In this document: positions 14,196 to 22,464 of the stretch, piece by piece | Layout: every line of letters starts with the position of its first letter | How positions within the stretch are numbered: the stretch's first letter is position 1 | From: Eubacterium sp. UBA3720 | GTDB lineage: Bacteria; Bacillota; Clostridia; Lachnospirales; Lachnospiraceae | Assembly (NCBI GenBank): GCA_002371335.1 | Contig: DFHP01000037.1 | Coordinates: 1-23,700, forward strand | Length of the DNA: 23,700 bases | Direction: 5' to 3' | Position numbers and translations under genes: made by a program | Notes under the pieces: model-generated | Database searches by the model: none | Seen by the model: only the letters and a program-made list of their open reading frames with translations | What the model was told of the DNA's origin: nothing

Positions 14196-14900
14196 TTATG
14201 ATGCTTTATCCAGCATGTCATGAATATAGGTCTTAAGACCATCTTCTGTTCCTATCCCATATTTTTGGTTTATGGCCACATAGTATCTCATGATACGGTC
14301 TTTCGGCAGAAGTTCGTTCGACGGGATGCTGTCGCCGTATCCTTTCCTGGCTTCCTTCCATGGTGCCTCATTGTGCGTGATCCGCTCCAGCACTTTTCCA
14401 CCATACATGCCGAATGTATTTACCACAAGATCGATCATTCCCTTCTCTTCCTCGGTCAGTGCATCCGCCGTTCCTTCAAGGAGCGCAAACCGCGCATCGT
14501 CGATAGGATTGTATTTGAAATCCCGGAACAGTTCATACACTTCCGGGTATACCGGGCCATGTACCCATGCCCTGCAGTCTTCTTCAAAGAGCGGCTTCCC
14601 ATACAATGCGGAATACACACCCTGGATGAAATAAAGAAGCTTCTGCAGCATCAACGGCGTTATCTCTTCCAGCTTTTCAAATACATAGGCAATCATTCTG
14701 AGCATCTTTTCCGATACCGAAAACAGACTCTCTATGCTGTCAGCTGCCGCCATTGCCTTTCTATATGCCGCATCTGTCAGCTTATTCCGGTTTTCCATGA
14801 GTTTCCGCTTCATATATGCGGGAGATGCCAATGCAGCCCTCACAACATCCGAATACTCTTTAGAGGGTATCTGACCTTCCAGATATCTCGGGATGGTCAC
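14196..14900 (-). CDS. Panacea-domain (DUF4065, SocA-like) antitoxin, 5' truncated
   Basis: The C-terminal ~165 residues match the Panacea/DUF4065 domain: ITPLMLQKLLYFIQGVYSAL, then WVHGPVYPEVYELFRDF, EEKGMIDLVVNTFGMYGG and ITHNEAPWKEAR. The frame continues upstream of GTG 14898 with IGKAPLSLALGFGE joined to VTIPRYLEGQIPSKEYSDVV, an XRE-type helix-turn-helix. It has no standard start codon there before a stop at 15015-15017. Homology ends near 14965, so the first part of the gene is lost and GTG 14898 would cut the HTH in half. Panacea proteins neutralise diverse toxins; no toxin remains beside it. It may be an expressed fragment or a pseudogene. Confidence 0.7.
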   Translation of the reverse strand: MTIPRYLEGQIPSKEYSDVVRAALASPAYMKRKLMENRNKLTDAAYRKAMAAADSIESLFSVSEKMLRMIAYVFEKLEEITPLMLQKLLYFIQGVYSALYGKPLFEEDCRAWVHGPVYPEVYELFRDFKYNPIDDARFALLEGTADALTEEEKGMIDLVVNTFGMYGGKVLERITHNEAPWKEARKGYGDSIPSNELLPKDRIMRYYVAINQKYGIGTEDGLKTYIHDMLDKAS

Positions 14901-15009
14901 CTCTCCGAATCCAAGAGCCAGGGACAGCGGAGCTTTACCAATCTTATAGATGCGACAATTGGATTGTTCTGAAAAGAAAAAAATAATAGTGAAGAGCGTT
15001 GCTTTCGTA

Positions 15010-15064
15010 TGTCGTCAGAGAGCGACACCATGAATTTGACATTTATTGTTTTTTCACATAGAAT
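15010..15064 (+). promoter_or_regulatory. promoter with TGTCG-N8-CGACA palindrome (second copy)
   Basis: TGTCG-N8-CGACA (15010-15027), CCATGAA, TTGACA (15036-15041), 17 nt, TAGAAT (15059-15064). The layout and several non-consensus bases match 4443-4497. It lies on the junction between the truncated Panacea gene and the COG2865 remnant. Confidence 0.6.
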
Positions 15065-15833
15065 ATATAACTGTATCGCACATTCTGATTACAGTATTGG
15101 AGGCAGAATCTATGTGAACGAGTTTGAGGATAAACTGATCATAACAAATCCGGGTACATTTATTCCCGGAAGCGTAGAACCGATTCTTAGGCCGAGTTAT
15201 ACATCACCGTTCTATCGAAACCAGCTTCTTGCTGAGAGTATGGTGATGTTCAAAATGATAGATTCTGAGGCCACCGGCATCCGCAGAGTATTTACAATCC
15301 AAAGAGAGAAGTTTTTCCCTCTGCCGGATTACGACCTGTCTTAACAAAATAAGGTCGAAGTGTGCATCTACGGAAAAGAGATCAACGACAAATTCAAGGA
15401 TCTGCTTTACGACAATGAAAATCTGGATTTGGCAACGGTTTATCTGCTGGATCAGGTTCAAAAGGGTAAACGGGTCAGTAAAGAGGCGGCAGCGCACTTG
15501 CGCAAAGACCACCTTGTCGAAGGAAGAGTTACCAATCTGTATTTAGCAGCACCTTTGGCAAAGACAACGGAAGAGAAGGCTGACTATATAAAACATTAAG
15601 GATTTGATAATAAGTATTATCAAGATATGATCGTTGATTATCTGCAGAACTTTGGACAGGCAAACAAGGCAGATTTCAGAAAGCTTCTATTAGATAAATT
15701 TCCGGATGGACTGTCAGAAAAACAGAAAGAGAGAAAAATACTTACTCTTCTGACAGCGTTGAAGAGGCAAGGCATTATTACAACGGATTCCGATAACAGA
15801 CAGACCTCACATTGGATCCTGGTTAAAGGATAA
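15063..15833 (+). pseudogene. COG2865 (Schlafen-AAA/HATPase_c_4) ATP-binding protein, C-terminal remnant with two in-frame stops
   Basis: One frame runs from about 15063 to TAA 15831 and reads like the C-terminal half of COG2865 proteins: NCIAHSDYSIGGRIYVNEFE, TNPGTFIPGSVEP, IDSEATGIRRVFTIQREKFF, PLPDYDLS, VCIYGKEIND, LDQVQKG, KADYIKH, GFDNKYYQDMIVDYLQNFG and a final winged helix ending SHWILVKG. It is interrupted only by TAA at 15342-15344 and 15597-15599, both in the same frame, with no frameshift. The N-terminal AlbA_2/Schlafen half is missing; upstream sequence becomes the promoter at 15010. Related proteins occur in defence islands. Two single-base nonsense changes (for example AAA or GAA to TAA) explain the stops. 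Confidence 0.75.
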
Positions 15834-15855
15834 AACTGGTATAAGCATATAAAAA

Positions 15856-15978
15856 ACTGGGTTAAGATGGTTTGACGAAATATTTCCAGAATCCCGGAAA
15901 TACAAGCAATTTGAGCTTAACCCAGTCAAGAAAAAAGAATATTGGTTTGAGAATTGGGTTAAGAAATGGTTTAAGAAA
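15856..15978 (+). repeat. short direct and inverted repeats upstream of mcrB
   Basis: ACTGGGTTAAG (15856-15866) is the inverse of CTTAACCCAGT (15916-15926), a perfect 11-bp inverted repeat. TTGGGTTAAG recurs at 15954-15963. Near-tandem units TTGGTTTGAGAA, TTGGGTTAAGAAA and TGGTTTAAGAAAA run from about 15942 to 15978. They may be binding sites controlling mcrBC. Confidence 0.5.
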
Positions 15979-16023
15979 AGGTCATTACTATGAATAAAAG
16001 AGACTGACTTTGGAGGGAATAGC

Positions 16024-18198
16024 ATGAGTGAATCAAACCAATTTGACTGGGTAGATTTTTATAAAGAATTATCCGACAAATTGCTTCAGTATAAGAGGAA
16101 CAGAACGGAGCTGATTGAAAAGGTCCGTAAGATATATGAGATCACGGGCATTAACCTGCCAACTCTTGAAAAGGATAATCAGATAGTGGATATTGATCCA
16201 TTTACGTTCTTTGGCCTTTTCAACAAAAAGCTAACGGATGCAAACCGCCTTTCTATTCTGAAGGCGATTGCGGGCCTATTTGATGTGAAAGCGCCGGTGC
16301 CGACTGATTTTGATAGTATCCCTGTCCTGAATCCGCAGAATGCCACCTTTTATTATTTTATCCCGGACCGTGCAGATAATGATATTCAGGATCTCTGGGA
16401 ATTGTTTGACGCAGCGTTGGCGTATGCGAAGAATCCATCTTCAGAGACAATCGCTCAGGTATCAAAATATTTTGACCGGTGCATTAACAGGAAGGGAAAC
16501 GGCAATAGCAAGATCACGATGGGCCTGTACTGGATTGCTCCGAATGCTTTATTAAATCTGGACCAGCGTAACACCTGGTATATATATGAATCCGGGAAGA
16601 TGCCGGCAGAACTTGTGAAGACGTTGCCGGCAATTGAAGCGAAAATCCCTTCTGTAAAATATTTCGACATCGTTGAAAAGCTGCGCACCTATCTTCAAAG
16701 TGATGCCAGCCAGCTAAAAGACTTCAAAGAATTAAGTTTTGAGGCATGGAGATATTCCGAGCAGGTCAATCAGGAACGCGCTGTGGCAAAGAAGGCAGAG
16801 GCACAGAGGGGTAACCAAGGAGCCGCTGTAGCTGACGAAGGAATCCAAACAATTCATTACTGGATCTATTCTCCCGGAGATGGAGCCTCTTATTGGGATG
16901 AATTCTACAACGTTGGAATCATGGGCATCGGCTGGGATAAGATTGGCGATCTATCCGTCTTTAACAGCAAAGATGAAATGAAACAGGCGATGAAAGAAAA
17001 GATTGATCCTTCAAAGCCTTATAAAAATGCAGCTCACGCCACATGGCAGTTTGCAAATGAAATGAAACCGGGGGATATCGTCTTTGCGAAGAAAGGCATG
17101 CATCTTGTGGTTGGGCGTGGAGTTGTCGAATCGGATTATGAGTTCGATCCGGGAAGAGCACATTATAAGAATGTCCGTAAGGTAAAGTGGACACACAAAG
17201 GCGCGTGGAAGCATCCGGGACAGGCTGTAATGAAGACGCTCACGGATATCACTGCATACACAGATTATGTGGAAAAACTGAATGCTCTTTTCAAAAGTGA
17301 GATTCAGGACGATAATGAGGAGCCGGCAGAAGTTGATCTTAAGCCGTACGATGCGGATATGTTCCTTGAAGAAGTTTTCATGGATAAAGCAAAATACGAT
17401 TCGCTTGTTGCGTTAGTGAAAAAGAAAAAGAACGTGATTCTTCAGGGCGCGCCGGGCGTTGGAAAGACTTTTGCTGCGAAAAGACTGGCGTATTCCATTA
17501 TGGGTGTGAAAGATCCTTCCCGGGTCATGATGGTACAGTTCCATCAGAGTTATTCCTATGAGGATTTCATTATGGGCTTTCGTCCGACCCAAGAGGGTGG
17601 ATTTGAGCTGAAGCGCGGAGCTTTTTATGATTTCTGCAAATCAGCAGAGATTGACAGTGAGGATACACCGTATTTCTTCATTATCGATGAAATCAACCGG
17701 GGAAATCTCAGTAAGATCTTTGGCGAGCTGTTTATGCTGATTGAGTCTGATAAACGAGGTATTGAGCTTAAGCTTCTCTACGCAGACGAGAAATTCTCTG
17801 TCCCGAAGAATGTTTATATCATCGGGATGATGAATACGGCGGACCGCAGCCTTGCGATGATGGATTATGCACTTCGCAGGCGGTTTGCGTTTTTTGAAAT
17901 GGAACCGGGTTTCAATACGAAAGGTTTCAGGCAATATCAGGAAGGACTAGAGAGTGAAAAGTTCAATAAGCTGATTGAGCGTGTGGAAGCTTTGAATGTG
18001 GAGATCGCTAATGATGAATCTCTTGGAGAAGGATTTTGTATTGGGCATAGCTATTTCTGCGAACTCAAAGAGGCTTCTGATCAGACGTTGACCGGGATTG
18101 TGGAATTTGAACTGGCGCCGTTGCTTAAAGAATATTGGTTTGACGAGGCATCCAAGGCAAAGAACTGGATCGAGGATTTGAGGAGTGCGGTTAAGTGA
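16024..18198 (+). CDS. mcrB: McrB-type restriction AAA+ GTPase with internal EVE-like domain
   Basis: 724 aa. Residues 1-250 are a helical region with no sure family. Residues about 275-430 look like an EVE/PUA-type modified-base-binding domain (YWIYSPGDG, GIMGIGWDKIGDLS, KPGDIVFAKKGMHLVVGRGV). The AAA_5 motor follows: Walker A GAPGVGKT (about 475-482), Walker B FFIIDEINRGN (about 548-558), the McrB signature MNTADRS (about 603) and ALRRRFAFFEM. McrB translocates on DNA using GTP and, with McrC, cleaves DNA carrying modified bases (type IV restriction). GGAGG lies upstream of the ATG. It overlaps mcrC by 4 bp (GTGA), so the two are translationally coupled. All motor motifs are intact, unlike the decayed genes upstream. 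Confidence 0.9.
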   Translation: MSESNQFDWVDFYKELSDKLLQYKRNRTELIEKVRKIYEITGINLPTLEKDNQIVDIDPFTFFGLFNKKLTDANRLSILKAIAGLFDVKAPVPTDFDSIPVLNPQNATFYYFIPDRADNDIQDLWELFDAALAYAKNPSSETIAQVSKYFDRCINRKGNGNSKITMGLYWIAPNALLNLDQRNTWYIYESGKMPAELVKTLPAIEAKIPSVKYFDIVEKLRTYLQSDASQLKDFKELSFEAWRYSEQVNQERAVAKKAEAQRGNQGAAVADEGIQTIHYWIYSPGDGASYWDEFYNVGIMGIGWDKIGDLSVFNSKDEMKQAMKEKIDPSKPYKNAAHATWQFANEMKPGDIVFAKKGMHLVVGRGVVESDYEFDPGRAHYKNVRKVKWTHKGAWKHPGQAVMKTLTDITAYTDYVEKLNALFKSEIQDDNEEPAEVDLKPYDADMFLEEVFMDKAKYDSLVALVKKKKNVILQGAPGVGKTFAAKRLAYSIMGVKDPSRVMMVQFHQSYSYEDFIMGFRPTQEGGFELKRGAFYDFCKSAEIDSEDTPYFFIIDEINRGNLSKIFGELFMLIESDKRGIELKLLYADEKFSVPKNVYIIGMMNTADRSLAMMDYALRRRFAFFEMEPGFNTKGFRQYQEGLESEKFNKLIERVEALNVEIANDESLGEGFCIGHSYFCELKEASDQTLTGIVEFELAPLLKEYWFDEASKAKNWIEDLRSAVK

Positions 18199-19247
18199 TT
18201 CCGATAAAAAATGTTTATTATATGCTCGCCTACGCTTTCCGGGTTCTCAATGAGCAGGGCTATAAGAGCATTGAAACGGAAGAATTTCATAATGTAGCGG
18301 AGTTGTGCACAGCTATTCTGACGAAGGGTGTGGCGTTGCAGCTGAAGCGCGGTCTCGGAAAAGAGTATATTATCGAAACAGAGCCGCTTACTTCGCCGCG
18401 GGGAAAGATTGATGTTACAGCTTCCATAAAAGATCTGAGCATGATCCGTGGGCAGCTTGTTTGCACTTATGATGATTTCTCTGTGAATTCCTATATGAAC
18501 CGAATCATCAAAACCACATTGGAATTGCTTTTGAAGGCAAGAATATCCTCGAAAAGAAAGAAGGAAATAAAAAAGCTGCTTATATTTTTTGGGGATGTAG
18601 ATACGTTGGCTGTTCATACGATCAACTGGTCCATGCGTTTTAACCGTAATAATCAAAGTTATCGCATGCTGGTGTCAATCTGTGAGCTTGTAATTAAAGG
18701 CCTTCTTCAGACAAAAGCGAATGGATCAACAAAAATGATGGATTTTCTTGATGATCAGAAGATGCATCATTTATATGAAAAGTTTATTTTGGAATATTAC
18801 AACACAGAATATAAGAACCAAAAAGTCAAGGCGGCGGCTTCCTGGATGGACTGGCAGGTAGACGATGATTTCAGAGATATGCTTCCAAAGATGAAGACGG
18901 ATATTACGCTTACATGCGGGAATCGAACATTAATCATTGACGCGAAATATTATGAGCATAATCTGCAGGAACAGTTTGGAAAAGTTTCCATACCAACGGA
19001 TAACTTATATCAGATTTTTACATACGTGAAGACAAAAGAAAACGAGCTTAAAGGTGTTTCTCACGAGAAGGTGTCGGGGATGCTTTTATATGCCCAGACC
19101 GAAGATGAAGGTGCCTTTGATTATGAATATCAGATAATGGGAAACCGTATTTGTGTTCGCACTTTAGATTTAAGCGGAGATTTTTCAACAATAAAAAAAC
19201 AACTGGATGAGGTAGCTGCGAAGTATCTGCTGGTTAGAACCGCTTAG
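18195..19247 (+). CDS. mcrC: McrC-type restriction nuclease subunit
   Basis: 350 aa, starting at GTG 18195 inside the mcrB stop. The N terminus (IPIKNVYYMLAYAFRVL) is characteristic of McrC. The nuclease core is PD-(D/E)xK-like: Asp in MKTDITL (about 236), then LIIDAKYYE (Asp and Lys about 249-251). A conserved DNLYQIFTYV segment follows. McrC joins the McrB hexamer, stimulates its GTPase and cuts DNA. The motif set is complete, so the pair should be active. Confidence 0.9.
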   Translation: MIPIKNVYYMLAYAFRVLNEQGYKSIETEEFHNVAELCTAILTKGVALQLKRGLGKEYIIETEPLTSPRGKIDVTASIKDLSMIRGQLVCTYDDFSVNSYMNRIIKTTLELLLKARISSKRKKEIKKLLIFFGDVDTLAVHTINWSMRFNRNNQSYRMLVSICELVIKGLLQTKANGSTKMMDFLDDQKMHHLYEKFILEYYNTEYKNQKVKAAASWMDWQVDDDFRDMLPKMKTDITLTCGNRTLIIDAKYYEHNLQEQFGKVSIPTDNLYQIFTYVKTKENELKGVSHEKVSGMLLYAQTEDEGAFDYEYQIMGNRICVRTLDLSGDFSTIKKQLDEVAAKYLLVRTA

Positions 19248-19262
19248 AGGAGACATGGTGTT

Positions 19263-19325
19263 GTGATAATCCATATATCAGATCTCTTGAAGACAGATGA
19301 ATTTAAAGGCGAAGGAGATAGATGA
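19263..19325 (+). CDS. possible 20-codon ORF coupling mcrC and kptA
   Basis: GTG 19263 opens a 20-codon frame (VIIHISDLLKTDEFKGEGDR). Its TGA overlaps the kptA start as ATGA, and AGGAGA lies about 10 nt upstream. It may be a small protein, a coupling leader, the tail of a lost gene, or chance. No family is recognised. Confidence 0.25.
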   Translation: MIIHISDLLKTDEFKGEGDR

Positions 19326-19885
19326 GGAACGCTAAATCAGATAAACGAATGAAGAATACGAGTAAATTTATTTCCCTGATCCTGCGCCACAGGCCGGAGA
19401 CGATCGGCGTCTCACTGGACGAGCATGGTTGGGCGGATGTTCAGGAACTGATCGACGGAATAAACAGTACAGACGGACATGCTCTTGACATGGAAATGCT
19501 GGAGGAGATCGTCCGTACGGATGAAAAGCAGCGGTATTCATTCAATGGGGATCATACGCTGATCCGGGCGAATCAGGGGCATTCCATTTCGGTTGATGTG
19601 GAACTGGAGGAGAAGACTCCGCCGGACATTCTCTGGCATGGAACAGGCGAGAAGTATGTCGATTCGATTGACGTGCAGGGGCTGATACCTAAGAGCCGCT
19701 TGTATGTGCATTTGTCTCCGGACACTGAAACTGCGCGGAAAGTGGGCGGCCGGCATGGCAGGCCGGTCATATATGAAATAAATTGCAGGGAAATGACGAA
19801 AGATGGTTTTCAGTTTTTCCTTTCTGCAAATCACATATGGCTGACGAAGAATGTTCCGGCCCGGTATCTGAAGAAGTTAGACTGA
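19322..19885 (+). CDS. kptA: RNA 2'-phosphotransferase (Tpt1/KptA family)
   Basis: 187 aa. The family transfers an internal RNA 2'-phosphate to NAD+, giving ADP-ribose 1'',2''-cyclic phosphate and nicotinamide. Motifs in order are SKFISLILRHRPE, LDEHGWADVQELI, IRANQGHS, LWHGT, HLSPDTETARKVGGRHGRP and FFLSANHIWLT. The Arg-His-Arg-Arg set expected for catalysis can be placed in LRH, IRANQGHS and RHGRP. The start has AAGGAG 4 nt upstream. Bacteria have no known tRNA-splicing need for it. Its position 75 bp after mcrC, same strand, raises a possible RNA-repair or NAD-linked defence role, which is inference. Confidence 0.92.
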   Translation: MRNAKSDKRMKNTSKFISLILRHRPETIGVSLDEHGWADVQELIDGINSTDGHALDMEMLEEIVRTDEKQRYSFNGDHTLIRANQGHSISVDVELEEKTPPDILWHGTGEKYVDSIDVQGLIPKSRLYVHLSPDTETARKVGGRHGRPVIYEINCREMTKDGFQFFLSANHIWLTKNVPARYLKKLD

Positions 19886-19989
19886 ATGTAAACGAAGGAC
19901 GATCATCTGATCTTTTTTTCGGGAGATCGGCATATATAATGATAATCCAGAGAGCTGTGATTTTCGAAGTATTTATTAAAGGAGTGAAA

Positions 19990-20430
19990 ATGGGTAAAAT
20001 AAGACCTTGTACGATGGAGCATGCAGACAGATACGGGAAAATTTATGCGGAGGCGTTTTCCGGCGAACCGTGGAATGATCCGTGGAAAACGGAAGATGCG
20101 GTGATCCATGTGAAGGAAATTCTGGAGATGAAGCAGTCTTACGGGTTGGAATACGTGGAGGATGGCGTAGTCGTTGGCTTTTTGCTCGGATCTTCCATGC
20201 TGTTTCACTATGGCAGGACTTTTGAGATCAATGATCTGGCCGTGGATCCGGCTTATCAGGGAAAAGGAATTGCAAAGGTGCTGCTGGAGAGGTGTATTGA
20301 AGATATGAAGGCGCGCGGCATCGTCGGGATCCATCTGATCACGGCAAACGAGGGCTTTCTTCCTGAGTTTTACAAACGGCACGGATTCGGCCGGGAGGAT
20401 GAAGTGATCCTCATGGGACTGGAAATATGA
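19990..20430 (+). CDS. GNAT-family N-acetyltransferase
   Basis: 146 aa from ATG 19990 with AAAGGAG 5 nt upstream; a frame open to 19783 would overlap kptA and is rejected. GNAT features: MGKIRPCTMEHADRYGKIYA start, strand 4 INDLAVDPAYQGKGIAKVLL with the acetyl-CoA loop (QGKGIA), and a C-terminal GIHLITANEGFLPEFYKRHG segment. The acceptor substrate is unknown. It is followed by the terminator at 20568. Confidence 0.9.
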   Translation: MGKIRPCTMEHADRYGKIYAEAFSGEPWNDPWKTEDAVIHVKEILEMKQSYGLEYVEDGVVVGFLLGSSMLFHYGRTFEINDLAVDPAYQGKGIAKVLLERCIEDMKARGIVGIHLITANEGFLPEFYKRHGFGREDEVILMGLEI

Positions 20431-20567
20431 GGCGGACGTTCTTCGCAGCATCATTGCAGATGATTATTATTCTGCGGAGGAGGCAGGCATAGGCGGCGTC
20501 TGCAGATGGATTTCACACTTCGAAAAGGACAGGGAGAGTGAAAACTTAGTATAAAAAGTAAATACAG

Positions 20568-20609
20568 AAACCCGCAGCATGTTTGAACGATTGCATGCTG
20601 CGGGTTTTT
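20568..20609. terminator. bidirectional Rho-independent terminator
   Basis: CCCGCAGCATG (20571-20581) and CATGCTGCGGG (20594-20604) form a perfect 11-bp stem with T5 on the plus side and AAA on the minus side. It serves the GNAT gene (+) and the convergent flavoenzyme gene (-). The 20431-20567 stretch before it holds no supported gene. Confidence 0.85.
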
Positions 20610-20628
20610 CTGTGCAGAGGTACAGTAA

Positions 20629-21642
20629 TTAAGCGCCAAAGCCCCTGGCTATATCGTCTACGATTTCCTTAGCGCTCTTGATTTCATTGATCGCGCCTAC
20701 TGAAGCGCTTACTGAAACAACGCCGTTTTCAACGTCGCCTTTGATCATTGACAGGTCGAACAGACTGTTATAATGAGGCGCGATATCTGCGCCGGGAGCG
20801 CCTGCGGCAGCCATGTATGCGCAAGTTCTGGCTTGACGGTTCGGGATAGTCGCCATCAATGTGTCCGATGTGCCGGATCTCCAGCGGATAACATCCTCAC
20901 CCTTTGCGTCGAGGATCGCCTGCTTATAATTCGCATGTGCACGACACTCTTTGGCCACCTGGAAAATAGTTCCGCAGTAAGCGCCCTCTGCGCCCATGGC
21001 GCATGCGGCCGCAGCGCTCTTTTCATTAACGATGGAGCCGGCTGCAACGATCGGAACATCAGGGATCGCATCAATGACCATCGGAAGGATAGTGGAAAGA
21101 CTCATGTTATATTTTGGCGAATGCCCTCCTGCTTCTGCGCCTGTGACGATGATGATGTCAGCGCCCATCTCTACGCCGTCCAGACAGGCCTGTACAGTGC
21201 AGTTCAGTTCACGAAAAAGAACTTTGATACCGGCTTTGTGGAAATCTTCGATATCCTGCTTCAGAACGTCGTTTTTGCCCTGTGTGCTGGTTATGACGAC
21301 AGCAGGGACCTTCTCCTCGATTACGACCTTCTTTATAACGTCAGAAAATGATACATTTTCATCATCAGAGGTATATCTTGCAAGCTCTTTGGTCGTAGGG
21401 ATATAGTTTACGGCAAACGGTTTATCGGACAATTTGCGAAAATCCTGAATAGCACGTCTTGTGTTTTCGCCGTTGATGATCGGATCCGGCTCGGGAGCGT
21501 CTACATTAGCGCACACGCCGATCTGTCCCAGGCCGCCCGCATTACTTATGGCAGCAGCAAGAACAGGATCGCAGAGGTAGATCATAGCACCTAACATTAC
21601 CGGCTTTTCAATTCCCAGCATTTTTGTTACTCTGTTTTTCAT
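20629..21642 (-). CDS. NMO/FabK-like NAD(P)H-dependent flavin oxidoreductase
   Basis: 337 aa from ATG 21642, with AGGAGGTG 7 nt upstream on the minus strand; the 9 extra codons to 21669 lack such a site. It is a TIM-barrel FMN enzyme of the 2-nitropropane dioxygenase/nitronate monooxygenase family: PVMLGAMIYLCDPVLAAAIS, NAGGLGQIGV, VTGAEAGGHSPKY, PIVAAGSI and GAEGAYCGTIF. The family also includes enoyl-ACP reductase FabK; without fatty-acid genes nearby the exact reaction is open. The divergent TetR gene at 21806 probably regulates it. Confidence 0.88.
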   Translation of the reverse strand: MKNRVTKMLGIEKPVMLGAMIYLCDPVLAAAISNAGGLGQIGVCANVDAPEPDPIINGENTRRAIQDFRKLSDKPFAVNYIPTTKELARYTSDDENVSFSDVIKKVVIEEKVPAVVITSTQGKNDVLKQDIEDFHKAGIKVLFRELNCTVQACLDGVEMGADIIIVTGAEAGGHSPKYNMSLSTILPMVIDAIPDVPIVAAGSIVNEKSAAAACAMGAEGAYCGTIFQVAKECRAHANYKQAILDAKGEDVIRWRSGTSDTLMATIPNRQARTCAYMAAAGAPGADIAPHYNSLFDLSMIKGDVENGVVSVSASVGAINEIKSAKEIVDDIARGFGA

Positions 21643-21683
21643 AAGGGAGCACCTCCTGTAAAGATTCATTTATGATAACAAGG

Positions 21684-21698
21684 CTTTCATAAAGAAAG
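21684..21698. promoter_or_regulatory. possible TetR operator
   Basis: CTTTC-N5-GAAAG is a perfect inverted repeat in the 163-bp gap between the divergent flavoenzyme and TetR genes, about 42 bp from the flavoenzyme start. The palindrome is short, so this is tentative. Confidence 0.3.
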
Positions 21699-21805
21699 TT
21701 TAGCAACCGGGATCAATGCATACAATTCACAGGAAGAAAAGTGCAAAGGTGTTACTTGCAGTTCAGAAAAAGTGTCAAAAAAGCGGGGGCTAACCGGAGA
21801 AAATT

Positions 21806-22390
21806 ATGATTTCGTTTAATAATGCGGACAAGATGGAGAAAGACATAGCAATGAGCTTCATGAATATTGCAAGGGGGAAGAACTACAGAAAGATATCTGT
21901 GGCAGAAATCATGGCGCCGCTTTCTGCGACAAGGCAGGCATTTTATTATTACTTTGAAAACATTGACGAGCTGATCAACTGGATCAATATTCAGGCGCTG
22001 GAGATACCGTTTACTATATTTTTTGAAACAAAGAATCTGGCACAGTCTTATGAAGCTGCGTTAAAGTTGTATATCGATAACAGCGACTTCTTTAGAAACG
22101 TCATCTCATATATGGGGAAGGGGCCGTTTGAAAAATCTATGTACGATCAGTTTCTGAAAGGAATGATCGAGCATATCGGTATCAGGAGGTTTTCGGAGGA
22201 TGAAATATTCGCGGCATGCATTTATCTTAAAGGAGTCGTGGATTATTATCTGAACATTATTGAGGGAAATACAGAGTGCGATCCGCCAAAGGTTTCGGAA
22301 CAGATGTGTAAAGCTTTGCCGCAGAACCTGATTAAATACTATGATTATGAACATTTCGAAGTATATCCGAAGAATGGTCGGTTTCGGTAA
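21806..22390 (+). CDS. TetR/AcrR-family transcriptional regulator
   Basis: 194 aa. The N-terminal HTH is at about residues 10-55 (SFMNIARGKNYRKISVAEIM, then SATRQAFYYYFENIDELI, the typical TetR end of the recognition helix). The C-terminal ~130 residues form a helical ligand domain with no recognised ligand motif. GGAG lies 7 nt before the ATG. It is divergent from the NMO-like gene, which is the usual arrangement for a local repressor. Confidence 0.87.
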   Translation: MISFNNADKMEKDIAMSFMNIARGKNYRKISVAEIMAPLSATRQAFYYYFENIDELINWINIQALEIPFTIFFETKNLAQSYEAALKLYIDNSDFFRNVISYMGKGPFEKSMYDQFLKGMIEHIGIRRFSEDEIFAACIYLKGVVDYYLNIIEGNTECDPPKVSEQMCKALPQNLIKYYDYEHFEVYPKNGRFR

Positions 22391-22464
22391 GATAGTCAGC
22401 GAAGGCCGGCCGGCGTCCGCAAGGTCGAAGGTCTGATCATCCGGCCCGATTCAGATGTAAAGCA

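Noticed and set aside
14220..14972. 250-codon plus-strand frame opposite the Panacea gene
   Set aside because: His/Cys/Ile-rich shadow of a recognisable Panacea domain on the other strand.
20431..20567. Open frame in the GNAT-terminator gap (contains YYSAEEAGIGGVCRWISHFE)
   Set aside because: It looks partly protein-like but has no start codon or Shine-Dalgarno and no family match; left as non-coding.
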